Below are positions 43,098-51,190 of a stretch of DNA of 64,000 nucleotides, piece after piece; within the stretch, counting starts at the first letter, position 1; each line of letters begins with the position of its first letter. Below the pieces are notes generated by a model that was given only the letters and a program-made list of their open reading frames with translations, searched no databases and had not been told where the DNA came from. Source of the DNA: Deltaproteobacteria bacterium (lineage in GTDB: Bacteria > Desulfobacterota > Syntrophia > Syntrophales > JACQWR01); contig JACQWR010000004.1 in assembly GCA_016209105.1 (NCBI GenBank), positions 146,630-210,629 of the forward strand. Reading direction: 5' to 3'. A program made the position numbers and the translations under genes.

Positions 43098-44561
43098 ATG
43101 CAAGAAAGCCGGGCCGGCGGTCGGGAAACAAAAGAAGGCGCGCGATGTTTGATAATATTGTCGGCCATAGCCGTCTTTGTGATGTTTTTCATCCATGCTT
43201 CCGGTTTGTTGGCGTATGCCGCCCCATCCCGTAACGGGAAGGTCCCGCCGGCTCCGGAAATCCCGACCAGTCTGCTTTCCCTCAATGAGGAAGAGGCCAA
43301 TTACGCCTTGCTGGTGGATAAGTCGGAGCAGCGCCTCTACCTGTACAAGTGGGAAGGGGACAGCCCCAGACTCGTCAAAACATTTGCCTGTTCCACCGGG
43401 GAGAATCCCGGCGGGAAGAACAGAAACGGAGACAAGCGCACCCCGAACGGGGTTTATTTTTTTACCCGGGTGATCGAGAGCAATAAGTTGCCGCCCATAT
43501 ATGGGATCCGGGCTTTTCCCACGGACTATCCTAATCTTATTGATCGTTTGAATTATAAGGAAGGCGACGGAATCTGGCTGCACGGGACGGATCAGCCCCT
43601 CTCCTCGAAAAGCACCAAGGGCTGCGTTGTTCTGGAAAACAAGGATGTGGCCGAACTGTCAAATTATATCCGTCTGCGGCGGACGCCGATCATCATCGAA
43701 GAAAAAATCAGCAAGACATCCCTCCCGGAACTGAAGAAACTGAGCGACCGGGTTCATGGGCTCCTTGAGGAGTGGCGGCAGGCGTGGGAGACAAAACAGA
43801 TCAACCGGTACATGTCTTTCTATGCAAAGAATTTCCGTTCCGGCAATAAGGACTGGCAGGGTTGGCGCAACCATAAGGAACGTCTGAACCGGCAATACCG
43901 GGATATCCGTGTCACCGTGACCGATCCCATTATCCTCAGGCATGAACGCACTACGCTGGCGATCTTCTCTCAGAATTATAAATCAGACCGTTTTTCCAAC
44001 GAGGGAACGAAACGCCTCTATTTCGATCCGGATATGAAGATCATCGGCGAGGAATGGGATATACACAAGAACGGAGAGGCCCCGCCGCCCATTCCCGAAA
44101 CGGTGATGCAGGCGTTCCTCAAGCCCAAGCCCGTCAAAGTCGCTGCGGCAAAAGCGCCTGTTTCTTCTCCCCCCGCCCGGGAACGCAAAGAAGCGCCCGT
44201 CAAGGCATCGGGAGACGATACGAAGGCGGTTCGAGATTTCGTGGAATCATGGCGGCAGGCCTGGGAAACGAAGGACCTGGATGCATACATGGGCTGCTAT
44301 TCCCGGAGTTTTCGGGCCCAGGGCAAGGGATGGGAACAGTGGCGGCAGCACAAGAAAGGCCTGAATGAACGCTACCGCAACATTAAGGTTTCTTTCAACA
44401 AGGTAAAAATAGGCAAGGATGCCGGCGGTGTGCGGGTCTCGTTCCACCAAGACTACCGTTCCGACGGGATCGCCAGCATCGGCATGAAGACCATTGATCT
44501 CCGGCGGGAAAAGAACGCCTGGAAAATTGTCCGAGAACGCTTCCTTGCCTCCCGGAAATAA
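43098..44561 (+). CDS. L,D-transpeptidase with duplicated NTF2/SnoaL-like tail
   Basis: A 487-residue exported protein. The signal anchor is at about 18-40. The YkuD catalytic domain (about 65-205) has WLHGTDQPLSSKSTKGCVVL, in which the HGT and S-x-GC motif carries catalytic His and Cys. Two copies of an about 105-residue NTF2-like domain follow (about 222-330 and 375-487), both starting with the EEWRQAWETK / ESWRQAWETK helix and containing the FYAKNFRS..W..WR.HK.RLN..YR pattern. A Lys/Pro-rich linker joins them. It probably crosslinks or trims peptidoglycan. The duplication is visible in the protein; its ligand is unknown. Confidence 0.88.
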   Translation: MQESRAGGRETKEGARCLIILSAIAVFVMFFIHASGLLAYAAPSRNGKVPPAPEIPTSLLSLNEEEANYALLVDKSEQRLYLYKWEGDSPRLVKTFACSTGENPGGKNRNGDKRTPNGVYFFTRVIESNKLPPIYGIRAFPTDYPNLIDRLNYKEGDGIWLHGTDQPLSSKSTKGCVVLENKDVAELSNYIRLRRTPIIIEEKISKTSLPELKKLSDRVHGLLEEWRQAWETKQINRYMSFYAKNFRSGNKDWQGWRNHKERLNRQYRDIRVTVTDPIILRHERTTLAIFSQNYKSDRFSNEGTKRLYFDPDMKIIGEEWDIHKNGEAPPPIPETVMQAFLKPKPVKVAAAKAPVSSPPARERKEAPVKASGDDTKAVRDFVESWRQAWETKDLDAYMGCYSRSFRAQGKGWEQWRQHKKGLNERYRNIKVSFNKVKIGKDAGGVRVSFHQDYRSDGIASIGMKTIDLRREKNAWKIVRERFLASRK

Positions 44562-44585
44562 AGCGGGCAGACCGCCGAACGGTGA

Positions 44586-45563
44586 TCAGACGGCGGTGTA
44601 GCGCAGAAGAAGCCCCTCTCGTTCCCTACTCGTTATCCTCCCCTCATTTTCCAGTTCCACCAGATGGACGTAGGTTTCGTTTACGGCGAGGAAGCGGTCA
44701 AATTCCCGTAAATTCTTTCCGAATACAAACTGGGCAATCAGGAAGGTTGTCTGTATGCCGCTTTGGACGGCAGCCAGTACCCGGTCTTTTCTTTCGCGGT
44801 GGTGTTGCTTGATTTCCTCTATCCTTCCTTTCAAGTCGGAAAAGGGCGCCCCGTGGGCCGGATAGGTCTTGATAACGGGCAGCTCGCCGACGCGGGAGAG
44901 TGAATGGAGAAAACTCGGCAAGGGCCGGAAATCGGGGGTAAAAAAATCCGGGCTTAAGTTGGGTGTTATCTCCGGCAGGACGTGATCGCCGGCGAGGAGA
45001 ATCCCCTTTTCCCGGAAAAAAAAGCAGACGTGCCCGGCCGTATGCCCCGGCGTGGGGATGACCTCAATCGTGTTGCCGTCAACAGTTTCGAACATTTCTA
45101 ATTCCATGCAGTCATCGGCTTCCAGGGGAGTGGCATAGTTGGCAATGTCCCTGAAGAGAGGCTCCAGGGGTGCGATCTCCTTTTCCGAAAGCCCGTGCCG
45201 GAGGTAAAATTTTTTCATCGGCCCGGTCAGCCTGTCTCCCCGCCGGTCTTTCCGCAGGGCCAGCCGGCCGATTGCGGAGATGTGCACGGAGGCTCCCGAG
45301 TATCCCCGGATCAGACCCGCTATTCCGTAGTGATCGGCATGGGCGTGGGTAATGAATATTCTGTCCACGTCGCGAAAAGACTTCCCGACGGTTTTCAGCG
45401 CTTCATCGAGGCCGGAGATGGTCTCGGGCGTGTTCAGCCCCGCATCGAACAACGTCACCTTCCCGTGGTGAAAGAGGGCAAAAATATGCACGTGATTCAT
45501 GTCCAGGGGCACGGGCAGGGTTATCATAAAAACGTTTCCGGAAATTTCTTCAATCAACTCCAT
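44586..45563 (-). CDS. Metallo-beta-lactamase-fold hydrolase
   Basis: A 325-residue protein with the MBL metal motif ITHAHADHYG (HxHxDH, about 70-79), then further ligands in PTPGHTAGHV (about 168) and LAGDHVLP (about 188) and YPAHGAP (about 240). The C-terminal winged-helix-like part (about 255-325) is found in the LACTB2-like subgroup. A thioesterase or other hydrolytic role is possible; the substrate is unknown. GGAG lies 9 nt upstream of the ATG. Confidence 0.88.
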   Translation of the reverse strand: MELIEEISGNVFMITLPVPLDMNHVHIFALFHHGKVTLFDAGLNTPETISGLDEALKTVGKSFRDVDRIFITHAHADHYGIAGLIRGYSGASVHISAIGRLALRKDRRGDRLTGPMKKFYLRHGLSEKEIAPLEPLFRDIANYATPLEADDCMELEMFETVDGNTIEVIPTPGHTAGHVCFFFREKGILLAGDHVLPEITPNLSPDFFTPDFRPLPSFLHSLSRVGELPVIKTYPAHGAPFSDLKGRIEEIKQHHRERKDRVLAAVQSGIQTTFLIAQFVFGKNLREFDRFLAVNETYVHLVELENEGRITSREREGLLLRYTAV

Positions 45564-45676
45564 ACATGCGTTCTCCGTATCTGGGATGGCGGCATTATAT
45601 GCACCTGCTGCCTATTTGCAAGGAAAAGAGTAAACAAAGCAGCTTGCTACGATAGCCGAGCGAACGCAATTAAATT

Positions 45677-45748
45677 ATTGATAAGAACGTGCTTTTTCGT
45701 GGGTTATTACATTGAATTGATTGATAAGAACGTGCTTTTTCGTGGGTT
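45677..45748 (+). repeat. Tandem 29-bp repeat with decayed copy of a small gene
   Basis: attgataagaacgtgctttt plus tcgtgggtt occurs twice, identical over 29 bp, at 45677-45705 and 45720-45748. The second copy is followed by gccttgtgtatcaaggaaaa, which aligns with the small gene at 63675 (gccttgtacgtcaatgaaat). The same ttgataagaacgt/cttttt leader precedes that gene at about 63643. Confidence 0.6.
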
Positions 45749-45857
45749 CGGGATAGGGAAAGTGGCCTTGTGTATCAAGGAAAATTAAGCACAACCTGTT
45801 GTGTTGAGAAAGGAAGGCATTCGGGGGAGACGGCATCAGGGAAGCCATCCCCCGTGT

Positions 45858-45896
45858 ATTGAAGCTCTCCGCAGCAAGCTGCGGAGAATCTTCGAT
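45858..45896. repeat. Dispersed palindrome, 'tctccgcag' family
   Basis: ATTGAAG, stem CTCCGCAG-CAAG-CTGCGGAG, CTTCGAT. This is the inverted version of the unit at 15619. Confidence 0.75.
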
Positions 45897-45914
45897 CCTT
45901 AAGGAATCGTCCTA

Positions 45915-46780
45915 TTAACCATTCGCTCGCTTACCCCGCGGCAAGCCGCGGGGAATGCGCTTGCTGCCGGATTCAGGTGATGGTGGCGCAACCGGTCCCT
46001 TTGCCGGAGGCCTTGAGCGGATGAGCCAGAGACCGAGATGCTTGAGTATGGTCCTGATGACCTCCTGATCCTCGATGGAACTGATGATCTTCATTGTTCC
46101 CCGGCATTTCGGACAAATGAGCGGATCGACCTTCCCCGCCTTCGCGGGGACAGGCTCCGATTTCCTGAATCAGTCTGGCCCAACTTTTCCGGCATGCCGC
46201 TGGGGCCCTGTCGGCTTCGATGATGCAGGGGATGACGTCCTGCTTACTTTCCTTCCGGCGTTTTCCCCGCAGAACGTTGCTGTACCAGCCGTAATACCGG
46301 ACCATCTGCTCCCCCCAGGTCGGGACATGCGAGCACATGGCCGCGAGCCATTCCTCGGCGTCAAAGACCTTCCGATCGTTGCCATCTTTTGCCGTATAGA
46401 GGACAGTTCCTTCCGTGTCGAGATACTTCATCCGTTCCTGAGAAAAGGATGCCCGGATAATATAGCGGGCAAGGTTCTCCACCGCCGTTTCTTCTTTCGG
46501 CTGGATGCGGTTTCCGCAGAAAACATGGAATGATGACGGCGCCGGGAAGAGGAGTCCTTTCGGGAACGACATCCTGCATGAAGACCTTAAGGGACTCCCA
46601 GGCACAGCGGCTCAGATCATGCAGAAGCTTTCGATCATAGAGAAAGTACCGGCGCAGGATCTTCGGGATGCTGAAGACGAAGTGCCGGTGGGGAACTTTT
46701 TTCAAGACACTTGTGCATAACCATTCACCGAATTCCACGACCCGCTTCTGATGACAGGAAGGGCAAAAATGACGGCGCTC
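45915..46780 (-). pseudogene. Degenerate IS91-family transposase
   Basis: In minus-strand order the fragments are RRHFCPSCHQKRVVEFGEWL (zinc-finger region of IS91 transposases), PHRHFVFSIPKILRRYFLYDRKLLHDLS, then after a frame change AVENLARYIIRASFSQERM and MVRYYGWYSNVLRGKRR. After another shift near 46130-46150 comes PLICPKCRGTMKIISSIEDQEVIRTILKHLGLW, the usual IS91 C-terminus. The N-terminus and part of the middle are missing and at least two frameshifts break it. The end runs into a palindromic repeat, and the 5' end abuts a truncated DNA polymerase gene. Confidence 0.85.
45931..45975. repeat. Dispersed repeat, 'attccccgc' family (inverted)
   Basis: CCCCGCGG-CAAG-CCGCGGGG with flanking aatgcgcttgctgccggattc, the reverse complement of the block at 50018. 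It lies at the end of the dead transposase frame. Confidence 0.7.
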
Positions 46781-47461
46781 CAGTTTGCCTGTCTTTCCGA
46801 GCGAACGATTGAGAAACGCCTGACCAAGCCGGGCCGGGAGATCTGGCGGGAACTGCGGGGCGAATCGGTGTGCCCCGTTTCCGCCGAGGAGCGGAGCGCC
46901 CGTTTTTCCATCAGCAGGACGCGGACCTTTGCGCCCCCGACTTCGGAGCCGGAATACCTCTTTGCCCACCTGATGCGGAACCTGGAAGCGGCCTGCCTGA
47001 AGGCACGGCGCTACGGCCTTGCTCCCCGGAACATCACCGCTATTCTGAGGAAACAGAATTTCGACTCCACGGCGGGGGAGATGAAACTGGGCCGCCCTTC
47101 ATCCCATCCCCTCGAATTTTCCGAATCCCTCCGGGAGATCTTCGGGCTCCTTTATCGGAGCGGGACGCTGTACCGTGCCACCAGTGTCGTCCTGACCGAG
47201 CTGGCGCCCGCTCGCCCCATGCAGTATTCCCTGTTTGATGATTCCGGGACAGGGGAAAAGGTGGAGGAGCTTTACCGGGCCGTAGACGATCTGAACGGGA
47301 GGTACGGCAAGCATACCCTTCATTTAGGGGGATCGCACGCCATCGAGGTGAAGGGGAAGGGCAGGCGGGGAGACCCCACGGCACGGGAAGAGACCGTCCT
47401 TTCCGGCGAGCGGGGACGCCGCCGCCTGGGGATTCCTGTCCTCCATGTGCGTGTTCGATGA
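46781..47461 (+). pseudogene. Y-family DNA polymerase (DinB/UmuC-like), 5'-truncated
   Basis: About 226 residues remain, starting at LSERTIEKRLTKPGREIWRELRG and continuing through SISRTRTFAPP, RRYGLAPRNITAILRKQNF, FGLLYRSGTLYRATSVVLTELAP and YSLFDD. These are the thumb-to-little-finger regions of UmuC/DinB polymerases. The catalytic palm (DxD and SxDE motifs) is absent. The break coincides with the start of the IS91-type transposase on the opposite strand, so insertion probably removed the first half. The lost activity is translesion synthesis. The remnant frame is still open to its natural stop. Confidence 0.8.
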
Positions 47462-47576
47462 GAAGACGTGCAATCCTTCCAATCCCCCAGGTTTGCAATT
47501 TTAGCGATAATAGTATAGTGATGAACGGCAAAACAACGATCCTCCGCATACAGGCGCAGGACGGGGAGATGAAATT

Positions 47577-49184
47577 ATGAAGATAAAATTCATGGGAGCC
47601 GCCCGGACGGTGACCGGGTCGTGCTATATCCTGGAGACAAACGGCCACCGGTTCGCGGTTGATTGCGGCATGCATCAGGGGAACGCGGAAATCGAAAAAC
47701 GCAATAACGACGTGAGCGCCTATGATCCTGCGCGGATAGAATTTTTCCTTATCACCCATGCCCATATAGATCACTCCGGTCTCCTGCCCCGGATGGTACA
47801 GAAGGGGTTCCACGGCCGCATCTACGCCACCCCTCCCACACGGGATTTATTGGAGATCATGCTCCTCGACAGCGCCCATATCCAGGAAATGGAGGCCCAG
47901 TGGAAAAGCAAGAAGCGCCTCCGCCACGGGGAGAAGAATGTCGAGCCTCTCTACACCCAGAAGGATGCCGGCGCCACCATGCCGCTGTTTCAAACCGTTC
48001 CCTATGACAAGCCCTTCGAGCCTTGCCAGGGAGTGACCGTCGCCTTCCGGGACGCCGGCCATATCCTCGGCGCGTCCATGGTGGAACTCCTGATTGCGGA
48101 AAACGGCAACCGGACCAAGGTGATTTTCTCCGGCGACGTGGGCCGGCCGGCGCAACTCATGATGCAGGACCCCACCATTCAGAATACCGCCGATTACCTC
48201 TTCCTGGAATCCACCTACGGGAACCGAAACCACAAGAACGAGGCGGACAGCCTGGATGAGCTGGCTGAGGCGATTCAGTACAGCTATGGTCGCGGCGAAA
48301 AGGTGATTATACCGGCGTTTGCCGTGGAGCGGACGCAGGAGATTATTTATTCTCTGCGCTTGCTGGCCAAGGACGGGCGGCTTCCCGCCGATATGGCGGT
48401 CTACGTGGATAGTCCCCTTGCCATCCGGGCGACGGAGATATTCCGCCGCTACCGGGATTACCTCGACGGGGAAACCAAGGAGCTCTTTCGCAATGGAGAG
48501 AACCCTCTCGACCTGCCCCAGTTGCACTTTACCCTAACGAGCCAGGAGTCCGTGGCAATCAATACCATGCCGGGGCCTGCAGTCGTCATTTCCGCAAGCG
48601 GGATGGCCAACGCCGGAAGAATCAAGCACCACCTGAGGCACAATGTCTGGCGCGAGGGGGCGAGCGTTGTCTTTGTCGGTTTCCAGGCGCAGGGAACCAC
48701 GGGACGCAAGCTCGTGGATGGGGCGCAGAAGATCCGCATCTTTAATGAGGACGTGACGGTAAAGGCGAAGGTGTTCACGATCAACGGTTTCTCCGCCCAC
48801 GCGGGTCAAAGCCAGCTCCTGGACTGGCTGAGCCACTTCCAAACCAACGGCATGCAGATATTCCTTGTCCATGGCGAATTTTCCGGCCAGCAGGTGCTGG
48901 CTGGCCTGGTGAAGGAACGTTTCGGATTTCCCGTGCTTATCCCGGACTATCTGGAAGAGGTTACCCTGAAAGCGGGACAGGAGCTCAAGCGGACGGAGTA
49001 CCCGGAGAAAGCGGCGCCCCGCATTGACTGGAACTACATACTGGGAGACATGGAGGCCAAACTGGCCCAGCTCCGGAGCCGCCAGGAACAACTGACGGCC
49101 AAGAACCCGGTTGAACAGACGGATATGCGAGACCGGCTCCTGGAACTGAACAGGGCGCTTATGGAGACCATCTCCGAAATATAG
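47577..49184 (+). CDS. MBL/beta-CASP RNA-processing exonuclease-like protein
   Basis: A 535-residue protein. The metallo-beta-lactamase core has THAHIDHSGLLPR (HxHxDH, about 62-74), GHILGASM and FSGDVGRP. A beta-CASP insert contains LESTYGN and ERTQEIIY. A C-terminal Zn-dependent RNA specificity segment includes FTINGFSAHAGQ (about 400-411) and IFLVHGE. This matches the YSH1/RNase J-like group acting on RNA. GGGGAG precedes ATG 47577. Its stop codon TAG overlaps the first base of repeat copy B. Confidence 0.9.
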   Translation: MKIKFMGAARTVTGSCYILETNGHRFAVDCGMHQGNAEIEKRNNDVSAYDPARIEFFLITHAHIDHSGLLPRMVQKGFHGRIYATPPTRDLLEIMLLDSAHIQEMEAQWKSKKRLRHGEKNVEPLYTQKDAGATMPLFQTVPYDKPFEPCQGVTVAFRDAGHILGASMVELLIAENGNRTKVIFSGDVGRPAQLMMQDPTIQNTADYLFLESTYGNRNHKNEADSLDELAEAIQYSYGRGEKVIIPAFAVERTQEIIYSLRLLAKDGRLPADMAVYVDSPLAIRATEIFRRYRDYLDGETKELFRNGENPLDLPQLHFTLTSQESVAINTMPGPAVVISASGMANAGRIKHHLRHNVWREGASVVFVGFQAQGTTGRKLVDGAQKIRIFNEDVTVKAKVFTINGFSAHAGQSQLLDWLSHFQTNGMQIFLVHGEFSGQQVLAGLVKERFGFPVLIPDYLEEVTLKAGQELKRTEYPEKAAPRIDWNYILGDMEAKLAQLRSRQEQLTAKNPVEQTDMRDRLLELNRALMETISEI

Positions 49185-49311
49185 CAGGCTGTTGAAAAAT
49201 GCCCATCTGCGGCGTTTCCCTCATCCTACGCCATTCGACGTACGTCAAAGTACGCCTTCATGGCGCAGCATTTCGGGGGCCTTGCATCTGGAACATTTTT
49301 GAACAGCCTGC
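49184..49311 (+). repeat. Palindromic intergenic element, copy B
   Basis: The shortest clear copy, 128 bp. GCAGGCTGTTGAAAAA at the left is matched by its complement, with one mismatch, at the right end. The internal palindrome cgacgtacgtcaaagtacg is followed by tttcgggggccttgcatctg. It starts on the last base of the TAG stop of the beta-CASP gene. Confidence 0.85.
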
Positions 49312-49346
49312 AAAATGAGCGGGGGTGTCCCCGGTCAACAGCCTGA

Positions 49347-49928
49347 CTATTCGGCGATACGGTAACGGAACGCCGCCACGATATTCAACCGGGAAATATT
49401 AAAGGTTGCGGGAAGCGGTTCGTACGGAGCGGCGGCCTTGATTACCCGGATGGTTCCTTCGTCGAGCAGGGGGGATCCCGATGAGGCTATCAGGTCTATC
49501 TTTTCCAGCCCGCCGTTTTTGGCGACGGAGAATCTGATCACGGTGACGCCCTCCTCCTTTCTTGCAGAGGCCCCTTCCGGGTATATCCAGATTTTTTCAA
49601 TCCGTAGTCGTAACTGTTTCAGGTAGGGGGTGTACCGGCTGTCCGTGTCGCCCAGGTCAACCGTGTCGGCGTCATAACTTTCCCTTGGAACGCTATTGGC
49701 GGCGATGTCACGGGCATGAAGCCGCGTATGGGCCGGGATGCGGGGCCTTTTTTTTCCTTCCTTGCCGCTCCGGGGTTCCTCCAAGACCTTTTTCAGATCC
49801 ACGGTAAAGACGGTTTCGCTGTTTTCCCGGACAGGCATATCGTCTATAATGCCCGTCGTTAACAATATTGCCAAATGGCCGGCAACCGAGAGGCAAAGAG
49901 GCAGGATCAGGATTTTCTTTGCAGACAT
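49347..49928 (-). CDS. TonB-family energy transducer
   Basis: A 193-residue protein with an N-terminal TM (about 8-28), a basic/proline linker and a TonB C-terminal domain (about 100-190: YLKQLRLRIEKIWIYPEGA, then VTVIRFSVAKNGGLEKIDLIASSGSPLLDEG). It would couple an ExbB/ExbD-type motor to outer-membrane or cell-envelope partners. No exbBD or receptor gene is nearby. GGGGGA precedes the ATG. Confidence 0.85.
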   Translation of the reverse strand: MSAKKILILPLCLSVAGHLAILLTTGIIDDMPVRENSETVFTVDLKKVLEEPRSGKEGKKRPRIPAHTRLHARDIAANSVPRESYDADTVDLGDTDSRYTPYLKQLRLRIEKIWIYPEGASARKEEGVTVIRFSVAKNGGLEKIDLIASSGSPLLDEGTIRVIKAAAPYEPLPATFNISRLNIVAAFRYRIAE

Positions 49929-50017
49929 GCGAAATCCCCCTTATGGTCGGGAGGATACTAAACAAGGTCTAAAAAATCAACGGGATATAGGACCTGGACG
50001 CGGCCGCTCATAGCTCA

Positions 50018-50062
50018 ATTCGGTAGCGAGCGCATTCCCCGCGGCTTGCCGCGCGGATGGTT
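50018..50062 (+). repeat. Dispersed repeat, 'attccccgc' family
   Basis: caattcggtagcgagcgcat, then tccccgcggcttgccgcgcgg, the reference copy of this family. The stem CCGCGGCTTGCCGCGCGG is nearly self-complementary. Confidence 0.7.
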
Positions 50063-50199
50063 AAGGGGTGTTATCCCTTGAGGTGAAACCGTTCCGCAGT
50101 TTCAGAAAGGAGACTTCAATTGTCTTGACAAAAGCGGGAAAATTCTGTTGCATGCTTCCCGTACCAGCTCTTTTCCCTTTTTCCCCCCCGGTGGACGAG

Positions 50200-50703
50200 A
50201 TGGATGATGAAAAATGTATGGAGTTGGCCCTCGATCAAGCGCGGCGAGCCCTTGCCGAGGGCGAGGTGCCCGTGGGCGCGGTGATTGCCCGTGGTGACGA
50301 GATAGTGGCGAGGGCGCACAATGCCCCCCTCGGCAGGAAGGATCCTTCCGCCCATGCGGAGATTCTTGCCATACGCCGTGCTGCGGAAGTAATCGGCAAT
50401 TACCGCCTTATCGGCACGACGCTGTATGTCACGCTGGAACCTTGCATCATGTGCGCCGGGGCGATCATCGCCGCGCGGATCGAGCGGGTAGTCTTCGGCG
50501 CTTATGATCCCAAAAGCGGGGGGGTGGTTTCTCTGTACCGGCTTTTTGAGGATGGGAGGCTCAATCACTCCGTTTCTTTTACGGGAGGGGTGCTCAAGGA
50601 ACCCTGCGCGGAAATTTTGAGTGGATTTTTTCGGGAAAAAAGGATAGCATCCGCCTTCTGTCCAGAACCGCAAAAAAACGGAGAGATACCGAAGTGGTCG
50701 TAA
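50200..50703 (+). CDS. tadA: tRNA adenosine(34) deaminase
   Basis: A 167-residue zinc deaminase making inosine in the wobble position of tRNA-Arg. The catalytic motif SAHAEILAIRRA (about 52-63) and the zinc-binding TLEPCIMCAGAII (PCxxC, about 82-94) are intact. ATG 50200 is chosen to give the usual N-terminus MDDEKCMELALDQARRAL; longer starts (50152, 50068) add a proline-rich extension without family support. The last 24 bases, including the TAA stop, lie inside the tRNA-Ser gene that begins at 50680. Confidence 0.92.
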   Translation: MDDEKCMELALDQARRALAEGEVPVGAVIARGDEIVARAHNAPLGRKDPSAHAEILAIRRAAEVIGNYRLIGTTLYVTLEPCIMCAGAIIAARIERVVFGAYDPKSGGVVSLYRLFEDGRLNHSVSFTGGVLKEPCAEILSGFFREKRIASAFCPEPQKNGEIPKWS

Positions 50704-50773
50704 CGGGATCGACTCGAAATCGATTTGGGGGCCAAAAGCTCCCACGGGGGTTCGAATCCCCCTCTCTCCGCCA
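50680..50773 (+). tRNA. tRNA-Ser (anticodon CGA)
   Basis: A type II tRNA: acceptor GGAGAGA/TCTCTCC, anticodon loop CTCGAAA with CGA, a long variable arm and T-arm GGGGGTTCGAATCCCCC. CCA is encoded. The 5' 24 bases double as the 3' end of tadA. Confidence 0.97.
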
Positions 50774-50819
50774 GGAAATGCCGGGAAGAGGGTGACTGCG
50801 TATCTGTCTGCTCCCGGGG

Positions 50820-50852
<33 letters not shown>

Positions 50853-50878
50853 TACATGTTGATAGGAAGCTGTATTTG

Positions 50879-50978
50879 ATAGCCGGGTCCCGTGCAACAG
50901 AGGGTTGTGAACCCCGTCAGGTCCGGAAGGAAGCAGCGGCAGCAATTACCGATGTGTGCCGCGGGGGAGCCTGGCTAT
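50879..50978 (+). ncRNA. ffs: Signal recognition particle RNA (4.5S type)
   Basis: About 100 nt. The universal SRP domain IV GTCAGGTCCGGAAGGAAGCAGC is present. The 5' end ATAGCCGGG pairs with the 3' CTGGCTAT, and TTTT follows. It lies between tRNA-Ser and dnaX, a conserved order in many bacteria. Confidence 0.95.
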
Positions 50979-51084
50979 CATTTTATCTGCCTTTGTTGTC
51001 GCACCCATCCCCGGATAACGATTTTCCCATCCGAACTCCGGACTATTTACGCGAGCGAATGTTTAACGGTACAATTTCTTAAGG

Positions 51085-51124
51085 ATCGAAGATTCTCCGC
51101 AGGCGATTTACGGAGAACTTCAAT
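51085..51124 (+). repeat. Dispersed palindrome, 'tctccgcag' family (imperfect)
   Basis: ATCGAAG, TTCTCCGCAG, a gcgattta loop, then CGGAGAA and CTTCAAT. It resembles 15619 but has a shortened right stem. Confidence 0.6.
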
Positions 51125-51190
51125 GCTCTGAAGTTCAAAGCGCAGGGTGCGTGGTTGCGGGGTTAAATCCCCCTTTCTACAGGAGAGTGC

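Noticed and set aside
45677..45748. CRISPR-like direct repeats
   Set aside because: Only two units, a 14-bp gap, no cas genes, and similarity to a small-gene leader at 63643 explains them better.
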